A stretch of DNA of 64,000 nt, from positions 372,001 to 436,000 of the forward strand of contig NZ_CANMRY010000002.1 of the NCBI RefSeq assembly GCF_947500405.1. The letters are read 5' to 3'. A model generated the notes under the pieces. The model was not told where the DNA came from and ran no database searches. It saw only the letters and a list, made by a program, of their open reading frames with translations. Both the position numbers and the translations under genes were made by a program. Positions 55,475 to 61,623 of the stretch are shown here, one piece after another (the stretch's first letter is position 1; every line of letters begins with the position of its first letter). The stretch is from an uncultured Maribacter sp. Lineage in GTDB: Bacteria > Bacteroidota > Bacteroidia > Flavobacteriales > Flavobacteriaceae.

Positions 55475-56482
55475 TTATAATTTTAAAAGTGGTTTATTAT
55501 CTAAAGGAAAAGAACTTATTGGTTTTTCATCCCATAGACCAGAATCTCTACCAAAATGCCGATCTATAGTTTCACTAATATCAAAAGCATAATCTAGTAT
55601 TCCATAAATAGCAATACCCGTTAATACCATTGGTGCACCAAATGTAGTCGCCCCAATTGCAACTACTAGTAAAACTCCATCTACAACCGTATGAGCGTCC
55701 CAAGTATTTGAAACAACTTCATAAAATATATTGCCAGTTGTAAGTACATTTCCAATAGGCCCAAGTACTTTTGCTTTTCGTGCCAATTTTTCTCCCCCTT
55801 GAAAAATTTTACCTGCCTTTGCTGGTTTTCCTACTTTTTTAGCAGCTTTAGATATTTTATAGGCATAGGTACGTTTAAACTCTTTTGGTAATCTCCCATA
55901 CATATAGCCAACATCATCTAAAGTGGTAACGTGTTTTTCTATTTTTCCATAAGCTTTTTGCCCTGCTCTTTGCCAATTAAATTGTTCGTCTCTAACAGAA
56001 TAAGGATTTTTTTGTTGTTCTACTTTTAACTGCTCTCCAGTACATTGGCTTTGGTTAAAAGTTCTTAATCTCTCTGTAGATGAAAAAGTAGCAAAATCTT
56101 TACCATAATTAATATTTACTATAAAACCTCTTACATTTCCTATCGTTGTAGATCTAAAATCTACACAGGTATCTATAGGTACTAATATCCATTTATTTCC
56201 TACAAAAACCTCTTTATATTCCATATTTGTATATGAATATCTTACATATTTTGAAAAATCTGGATCTTCAGGCGATGGGTTTTGTTTTTTAAACTCTTCT
56301 TGGGCTACTTCTTGTAAAAGAATAGAAAGTTCTACACTTTTTTCATTTAACCTATTTTCTAATATGTAGTCCAAAGAATTAAAAGGACTATACCTTTGAG
56401 AATTTCTTCCTTCAGAAAAAATTTGAGCTGTACTGACTTCACCCTGCAAAAAAAATTTAAGCCTATCTAGTTTAATGGACAT
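55475..56482 (-). CDS. Putative pore-forming toxin/effector with C-terminal hydrophobic hairpin
   Basis: A 335-residue protein with no signal peptide and no family I can name. Residues 1-200 are soluble and mixed helix/strand. Residues about 205-250 are very basic (KISKAAKKVGKPAKAGKI). Residues about 266-300 form a long hydrophobic hairpin rich in Gly and Ala (VVDGVLLVVAIGATTFG, then APMVLTGIAIYGILDYAF). The C-terminus is DRHFGRDSGLWDE. This plan recalls colicin-like and polymorphic-toxin pore-forming domains. It is the first gene of a unit with the two three-helix proteins. A near -7 box (TATTTTAG) lies just upstream. Delivery system is not visible. An alternative is an ordinary membrane-associated protein. 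Confidence 0.5.
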   Translation of the reverse strand: MSIKLDRLKFFLQGEVSTAQIFSEGRNSQRYSPFNSLDYILENRLNEKSVELSILLQEVAQEEFKKQNPSPEDPDFSKYVRYSYTNMEYKEVFVGNKWILVPIDTCVDFRSTTIGNVRGFIVNINYGKDFATFSSTERLRTFNQSQCTGEQLKVEQQKNPYSVRDEQFNWQRAGQKAYGKIEKHVTTLDDVGYMYGRLPKEFKRTYAYKISKAAKKVGKPAKAGKIFQGGEKLARKAKVLGPIGNVLTTGNIFYEVVSNTWDAHTVVDGVLLVVAIGATTFGAPMVLTGIAIYGILDYAFDISETIDRHFGRDSGLWDEKPISSFPLDNKPLLKL

Positions 56483-56558
56483 AGTTGTATTTTTTACTAA
56501 AATACGGTAATTTCCCTAAGTTTTTTCCCTCTTTTTTTGAGTTTTAGATGTAATACAC

Positions 56559-56596
56559 AAAAAAATCCCGCTAATTAAAAATTAGCGGGATTTTTT
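56559..56596. terminator. Intrinsic terminator after ompH
   Basis: ATCCCGCTAATT pairs perfectly with AATTAGCGGGAT around a 3-nt loop, flanked by A6 and T6, so it can work on both strands. On the minus strand it closes the ompH-like transcript before the accessory island. Confidence 0.92.
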
Positions 56597-56616
56597 ATAA
56601 CGTAAAATAAGTTTAC

Positions 56617-57123
56617 TTACTTCTTGTAATTATCATTTAAGATTTTAACAACTTTATCTGTTAAATTATTAGCATCTGTACCGTAAAGAACGCTACCACC
56701 ATCGCCACCGCCTAAGATGTATGTGTATCCTTGTGCTTTACCAAAAGCTTTAATTTGTTTTTTTACTTTGCTTACAATGCTATCCATCTCTACTTGTCCA
56801 GCAGCTTGTAGTTGTTGGTCTTCTTGTTGTAATTGTTGTCCCATTACTTGCCCTTTTTGTTGCATTAAGCCATACTCCTCTTGCGCTTTTTTCTGAGACA
56901 TTTTTTGTGCTTTTATTTGAAAAGCCTGAGCTTCTAGTTGAAAAGCTTGAGAAATACTATCTCTCTTTTTTGCTAAAGCTTCTAATTTTGCCTTAAACTT
57001 AGCTTCTACATCCATTTTTTCTTGGTATTCATCCATTAGCTTTACGTTATCTACATAACCTATCTTCTCTTGCTGACAAGAAGCCATTCCTAATACAGCT
57101 AATACTAATAAAATCTTTTTCAT
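56617..57123 (-). CDS. OmpH/Skp-family periplasmic lipoprotein
   Basis: A 168-residue protein with signal MKKILLVLAVLGMASC and a lipobox (GMASC). The mature part starts with the OmpH-type IGYVDNVKLMDEYQEK, continues as a long Gln/Lys-rich coiled coil (about 40-120), and ends with the YTYILGGGDGGSVLYGT strand region typical of the family. It probably acts as a periplasmic chaperone for outer-membrane proteins. The lipid anchor differs from E. coli Skp, which is soluble. The gene stands alone, with a terminator after it. Confidence 0.88.
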   Translation of the reverse strand: MKKILLVLAVLGMASCQQEKIGYVDNVKLMDEYQEKMDVEAKFKAKLEALAKKRDSISQAFQLEAQAFQIKAQKMSQKKAQEEYGLMQQKGQVMGQQLQQEDQQLQAAGQVEMDSIVSKVKKQIKAFGKAQGYTYILGGGDGGSVLYGTDANNLTDKVVKILNDNYKK

Positions 57124-57416
57124 TTTGTTCTGTTTAATATTTCTTATTGCCGAAATTATTTTTCTGCTGCGCTAAAATAACAAAGCTTTTTAAATTGAAA
57201 GCCTTTATACTCATATTTGTTAAAATTGCACACCAACACTTCAAAATTCCTCACTAATTTAGTGTATAACGAAAATCTATTAATTCATGCATTTATCATA
57301 AATATATATTATACTATTTTGATGTAATAGAATAAGCTCAGCGCTGCTTCTAAAAAAAGTAATTAGATTATAAATTCCCTACTGCAAAAAGCTCTTAAAA
57401 ACGCTTAAAACAAGAA
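57124..57416. other. Non-coding AT-rich gap upstream of ompH
   Basis: No convincing open frame. A 13-bp palindrome (CACTAA-T-TTAGTG, 57252-57264) and an AT-rich run near 57290-57330 are present. The ompH promoter should lie here, but no perfect TAnnTTTG box was seen. Confidence 0.4.
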
Positions 57417-58244
57417 TTAAGACTTTTTAAGGATATAAATTACAGAAGAACATTCTTTATTGAACAGCGCACGGATATTGGACCACAAACCTACTATAAA
57501 TGCTCTAAAAATATTTTTACTTCCAGGTTGGTGTTCTTCGGATAAGATAGAAACATAAAAAGAATCGAACCACATGGGTTTTGTTTTTACAACTTCCATG
57601 TTATGCTTCTTAAATAATTTAGAAATAGATGTTCTTGAAAAATGCCAAAGGTGTCTTGGCACATCATAAGCTGCCCAATTTTCTTTATACCATTTTGCAT
57701 CAAAAGATTTATAGTTAGGAACTGCTATAATTAGGGTTCCATTTTCTATAAGCAAGTTCTTCAAGTTTTGAATTTGGTCGTCTAAATTTGGAAGATGTTC
57801 TAAAACATGCCAAAGGGTAATAACATTAAATTTCTTATTTTGTAGTTGCGAAAAATCTGGATACAGTATAATTCCTTTTTCCAGTGCTTTTGTAATTGCA
57901 GTTGTATTTGGTTCCATTCCACAAACTTGCCAACCTGCATTTTTTGCTCCTAATAAAAAATCTCCTGTTCCTGCTCCAACATCTAATACATTTTTATTAG
58001 AAACCGCATAGGAATTAATTAGTGAAACTTTTTTTTGAATGCTATACTTCTTTACAATTTGGTAAATCTTATCTAAAAAAGAAACAGAAGCATCGGAATG
58101 TGAAATATAAGCATCACTCTCGTAATACAAATCTAAATTTTCTGGTTGGGGTTTAGTCACCAACATATCTAAATCAGAATTATATTCTAGTTGAAACTCC
58201 TCTCCTGTTATTAAAAAATCTTTAGTTTTTAAATACAATTTCAT
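57417..58244 (-). CDS. Class I SAM-dependent methyltransferase
   Basis: A 275-residue protein with the SAM-binding glycine motif VLDVGAGTGDFLLGAK near residue 86, the acidic VCGMEPNTTA strand, and WHVLEHLPNLDDQ. The pattern is that of the Methyltransf_23 group that includes UbiG-like enzymes. The C-terminal extension KAFI..SSVIYILKKS region is hydrophobic and may sit at the membrane. The substrate is unknown. Its start overlaps the preceding lipoprotein gene by 23 bp, so the two are translationally linked. Confidence 0.85.
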   Translation of the reverse strand: MKLYLKTKDFLITGEEFQLEYNSDLDMLVTKPQPENLDLYYESDAYISHSDASVSFLDKIYQIVKKYSIQKKVSLINSYAVSNKNVLDVGAGTGDFLLGAKNAGWQVCGMEPNTTAITKALEKGIILYPDFSQLQNKKFNVITLWHVLEHLPNLDDQIQNLKNLLIENGTLIIAVPNYKSFDAKWYKENWAAYDVPRHLWHFSRTSISKLFKKHNMEVVKTKPMWFDSFYVSILSEEHQPGSKNIFRAFIVGLWSNIRALFNKECSSVIYILKKS

Positions 58245-58773
58245 TGTAATTGTGCGTAGACAAATATTCTTTTTTCAAAGTACGAAGATACTTTAAAACA
58301 ACTTCTCTAGAAAGTGAATTTATCTCTAAACAATCTTTTTCTAAATCGCTATACACTTCAATAGCCAAATACCAATTATCTTTTCTGTCCATAGTTGGGT
58401 CTTCAATCTCTGCGTCCTCAAAATTGCCAATTGCAGCATTGAATAAAACGCTAGTTACAAAAGGAAAAAAATTAATTGCTTTATCCGGAATCTTTACTTC
58501 ATAAAAAGAAAAGAAATATTGTTCTTCATTAATTTTAAAAGGAACATTATCGTACACATCTATATGTTGTAAATCATATTTAGTATTCACATAATTGTAA
58601 AAATCATTTGCTTCTTTTGGATCCTCAAAAATAAACATTTGCCTTTTAGACAAACTTCGTTTAAACTTTTTTCCTTTAGTAACATTGTAATCAGAAATGC
58701 TTGGTGCAATACGAATAGGAACGCAAGAAGTAAGGAAGGCAACAGAAGCAAAAACATATAGAAGTTTCTTCAT
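58222..58773 (-). CDS. Hypothetical lipoprotein
   Basis: A 183-residue protein with signal MKKLLYVFASVAFLTSC and lipobox LTSC, followed by a mature part of mixed character (IRIAPSISDYNVTKGKKFKR). I do not recognise a family. It contains FNAAIGNFEDAEIEDPTMDR and an acidic C-terminal part. It overlaps the methyltransferase gene by 23 bp and starts 67 bp downstream of a parS site. Confidence 0.7.
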   Translation of the reverse strand: MKKLLYVFASVAFLTSCVPIRIAPSISDYNVTKGKKFKRSLSKRQMFIFEDPKEANDFYNYVNTKYDLQHIDVYDNVPFKINEEQYFFSFYEVKIPDKAINFFPFVTSVLFNAAIGNFEDAEIEDPTMDRKDNWYLAIEVYSDLEKDCLEINSLSREVVLKYLRTLKKEYLSTHNYNEIVFKN

Positions 58774-58839
58774 TTTTTAATGGCTTTAATTAGTTGCTTT
58801 TACGCATCAAAAACTACGCCAAAAAATAACTCTTAAAAT

Positions 58840-58855
58840 TGTTCCACGTGGAACA
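58840..58855. promoter_or_regulatory. parS: parS site 1 (ParB-binding centromere)
   Basis: TGTTCCACGTGGAACA is a perfect 16-bp palindrome and identical to the Pseudomonas-type parS. It sits in a 24-bp perfect palindrome (58836-58859) that reaches the stop codon of the gene at 58858. ParB binding here would nucleate origin segregation. No parAB genes are in the window. Confidence 0.9.
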
Positions 58856-58857
58856 AT

Positions 58858-59334
58858 TTACTTTTTACCACGAATTTCTACGTTAAGGAAAACAGATAAT
58901 TCACTAGCCTTTTCTTTAGCATCTTCTAAAGAATTAGTACGATAAATAGTAAAATGTTTATTTCCTTTAAAAAATCTAATAACATAATTATCACCACCTC
59001 GTTCTTTTCCAATAGCAGCAACAGAACCCCACTCTGCTCCTTGCTTATGTTTAGCAGAAAAAACTATTAAATAGTCTGGAAAAGGAAAATGTATTTTAGA
59101 CTTAAAAATGGTGAACCCAAATATTTTTAAATGCTTAAATATTACGAAATCTTTAGAAACCTCATAAGAAATAGAATATCCAATAAGCAAAGAAGTAATA
59201 ATGCAAAGAACAATATGTTGGTTTAAGGGTCCAGAATTTGTAACTAATAAAGAGATTAAAACAACTAATAAAATATACCCAAGAATTAATACTGTTAAAG
59301 ACTTCTTTTGGTTATAAAAAAGGCCTTGCGTCAT
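58858..59334 (-). CDS. Hypothetical membrane protein
   Basis: A 158-residue protein with two predicted N-terminal membrane helices (about 13-32 and 37-57) and a soluble beta-rich remainder (IHFPFPDYLIVFSAKHKQ; VIRFFKGNKHFTIYRT). I recognise no family. Its start overlaps the mnmG stop by 4 bp, so it is co-translated with mnmG. Its stop codon is part of the extended parS palindrome. Confidence 0.75.
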   Translation of the reverse strand: MTQGLFYNQKKSLTVLILGYILLVVLISLLVTNSGPLNQHIVLCIITSLLIGYSISYEVSKDFVIFKHLKIFGFTIFKSKIHFPFPDYLIVFSAKHKQGAEWGSVAAIGKERGGDNYVIRFFKGNKHFTIYRTNSLEDAKEKASELSVFLNVEIRGKK

Positions 59335-61199
59335 CTTCCCATAAATACTAAAAGCACGCTAATGTCACTGGGTTTAATTCCGCTAATTCTTGATGCCTGA
59401 GAAATAGTTACAGGTTGTATAGCCGTAAGCTTTTCTCTTGCTTCATAAGATAAAGACTTTAGTTTGGTATAGTCAAAATTAGCAGGGATTTTTACATTTT
59501 CTAAACGTTGAAGTTTGTCTGCATTATTTTTTTCCTTAGCAATATATCCTGCATATTTTACTTGTACTTCTGTTTGCTCTAAAACTTCTCTATTAAGATT
59601 GTGTTCTTCTACAAATGAAGAAACTTTATCTAGCTTAAGCATATCTTCCATCTTAACTTTAGGTCTAGAAAATACTTTAAACATTTTATCAGATTGCTTA
59701 ACTAAAGCAGAATTTATATTCTCCAAAATTGGATTAATATCTTCTGGAACAACACTAGTGTTTTTAAAGAAATCTACAAACATATTAGATTTAGCTTCCT
59801 TCTCTTCCATCTTAATAAGACGTTCTTCTTTGGCAATACCAAGTTTAAAACCTAAAGGTGTTAAACGTAAATCTGCATTGTCTTGACGTAATAATGTTCT
59901 ATATTCTGCACGAGAGGTAAACATACGATATGGCTCCTCTGTTCCTTTCGTAATTAAATCATCTATTAAAACTCCTATATAAGCTTCATCCCTTTTTAGA
60001 ATAAAAGGGTCTATTTCGTTAATCTTTAAGTGGGCATTTATACCAGCCATTAAACCTTGTGATGCTGCTTCTTCATAACCAGTAGTTCCATTAATTTGAC
60101 CTGCAAAATATAAATTCTCAATAAGCTTTGTCTCTAATGTATGTTGCAATTGTGTAGGTGGAAAATAATCATATTCTATAGCATATCCTGGCCTAAAGAA
60201 TTTTACTTTTTCAAAACCAACCACAGAACGCAATGCTTTAAATTGAACATCTTCTGGCAATGATGTAGAAAAACCATTTACATAAACCTCTACAGTGTCC
60301 CAACCTTCAGGTTCTACGAATATTTGATGGCTATTCTTATCCGCAAATCTATTAATCTTATCTTCTATAGAAGGACAATAACGAGGCCCAAGGCTTTTAA
60401 TTCTTCCGTTAAACATAGGAGATCTATCAAAACCTTCACGCAATAAATCATGAACCATTTCAGAAGTGTGGGTCATATGACAATCTCTTTGCGTTTCAAG
60501 AAAAGCAGTATCTAAATAAGAGAATTTTTCGGGTCTTACATCACCAGGTTGTACAATCATTCTAGAATAATCTAACGATCTACCATCTACTCTGGGAGGT
60601 GTTCCTGTTTTCATACGTCCACTTTCAAAACCAATACCAACTAATTGTTCTGTAATACCAGTTGCAGCTTTCTCTCCTGCTCTACCACCACCGAATTGTT
60701 TTTCTCCGATATGGATAAGTCCGTTTAAAAAAGTTCCATTAGTTAATACAACAGATTTACTTTTAATCTCAATTCCTAAAGACGTCTTTACACCAACAAC
60801 TTTATTGTTTTCTATAAGTAAACCAGAAATCATTTCTTGGTAAAAATCTACATTAGGTGTGCGCTCTAACATTAAACGCCACTCCTCGGAAAAACGTCTA
60901 CGGTCACTTTGTGCACGTGGGCTCCACATTGCAGGTCCTTTAGATTTATTTAGCATCTTAAATTGTATAGCAGACTTATCTGTAATAATTCCACTATATC
61001 CTCCAAGTGCATCAATCTCACGAACAATTTGTCCCTTTGCAATTCCGCCCATGGCAGGATTACAAGACATTTGTCCAATGGTCTCTAAGTTCATTGTTGC
61101 CAATAAAGTTTTAGAACCCATATTGGCAGCTGCAGCAGCTGCTTCTGCTCCAGCATGACCACCTCCTACAACGATAACATCATATATTTCTCCAAACAT
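59331..61199 (-). CDS. mnmG: tRNA uridine-5-carboxymethylaminomethyl modification enzyme MnmG (GidA)
   Basis: An FAD-dependent enzyme which, with MnmE, modifies the wobble uridine of several tRNAs. The 622-residue product has the FAD motif VVGGGHAGAEAAAAAANMG, the SCNPAMGGIAKGQIVREID segment, the GTPPRVDGRSLDYS region and YFAGQINGTTGYEEAASQG. It is full length. mnmG commonly lies near the chromosome origin, which fits the two parS sites flanking this gene. Confidence 0.98.
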   Translation of the reverse strand: MFGEIYDVIVVGGGHAGAEAAAAAANMGSKTLLATMNLETIGQMSCNPAMGGIAKGQIVREIDALGGYSGIITDKSAIQFKMLNKSKGPAMWSPRAQSDRRRFSEEWRLMLERTPNVDFYQEMISGLLIENNKVVGVKTSLGIEIKSKSVVLTNGTFLNGLIHIGEKQFGGGRAGEKAATGITEQLVGIGFESGRMKTGTPPRVDGRSLDYSRMIVQPGDVRPEKFSYLDTAFLETQRDCHMTHTSEMVHDLLREGFDRSPMFNGRIKSLGPRYCPSIEDKINRFADKNSHQIFVEPEGWDTVEVYVNGFSTSLPEDVQFKALRSVVGFEKVKFFRPGYAIEYDYFPPTQLQHTLETKLIENLYFAGQINGTTGYEEAASQGLMAGINAHLKINEIDPFILKRDEAYIGVLIDDLITKGTEEPYRMFTSRAEYRTLLRQDNADLRLTPLGFKLGIAKEERLIKMEEKEAKSNMFVDFFKNTSVVPEDINPILENINSALVKQSDKMFKVFSRPKVKMEDMLKLDKVSSFVEEHNLNREVLEQTEVQVKYAGYIAKEKNNADKLQRLENVKIPANFDYTKLKSLSYEAREKLTAIQPVTISQASRISGIKPSDISVLLVFMGR

Positions 61200-61203
61200 A
61201 TCC

Positions 61204-61623
61204 TTATTGTTCCACGTGGAACATTTTAATTTTTTCCTCTTCTTTATTTATCATAACTAAAGATTCCTCTTTAGTTTTATCTTTATATCCAATTAAATGA
61301 AGAACTCCGTGCGCCATAACACGATGTAGTTCATTGTGGAATTGCACACCAAATTTAGAAGCATTTTCTTTTACTCGTTCTATAGAAATAAAAATGTCTC
61401 CTCCAATAATTTTGCCAACAGTATAATCAAAAGTAATTATATCTGTAAAGGTATCATGGTCTAAATAATCCTGATTAATTTTAAGTAAATAATTATCATC
61501 ACAAAAAATATAATCTAATGTACTTACAGTAAAACCTTCAGATTCTAATATAGCATTAATCCAAGTACTATAATGTGCTTGGTTAAGAGTATTAAAATCT
61601 GTCTCATAGTGAAAATTAATCAT
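61204..61623 (-). CDS. ybeY: rRNA maturation endoribonuclease YbeY
   Basis: A 139-residue zinc-dependent RNase that matures 16S rRNA. The active-site motif is MAHGVLHLIGYKDKTKEE. The first two His are present, but the third His of the E. coli H-x3-H-x5-H motif is replaced by Asp in YKDK, a form seen in other Bacteroidota. The last residues, MFHVEQ, are encoded by a parS palindrome. It is 4 bp upstream of mnmG and overlaps the DUF4175 stop by 8 bp. Confidence 0.95.
   Translation of the reverse strand: MINFHYETDFNTLNQAHYSTWINAILESEGFTVSTLDYIFCDDNYLLKINQDYLDHDTFTDIITFDYTVGKIIGGDIFISIERVKENASKFGVQFHNELHRVMAHGVLHLIGYKDKTKEESLVMINKEEEKIKMFHVEQ
61208..61223. promoter_or_regulatory. parS: parS site 2 inside the 3' end of ybeY
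   Basis: TGTTCCACGTGGAACA, identical to site 1, lies 2.4 kb away. It is inside the coding sequence of ybeY, where it encodes the C-terminal MFHVEQ, and ends 4 bp before the mnmG ATG. Confidence 0.92.

Noticed and set aside
53387..56482. Mobile element or phage remnant
   Set aside because: No transposase, integrase, terminal inverted repeats or target duplication was seen; the block is described only as an accessory island.
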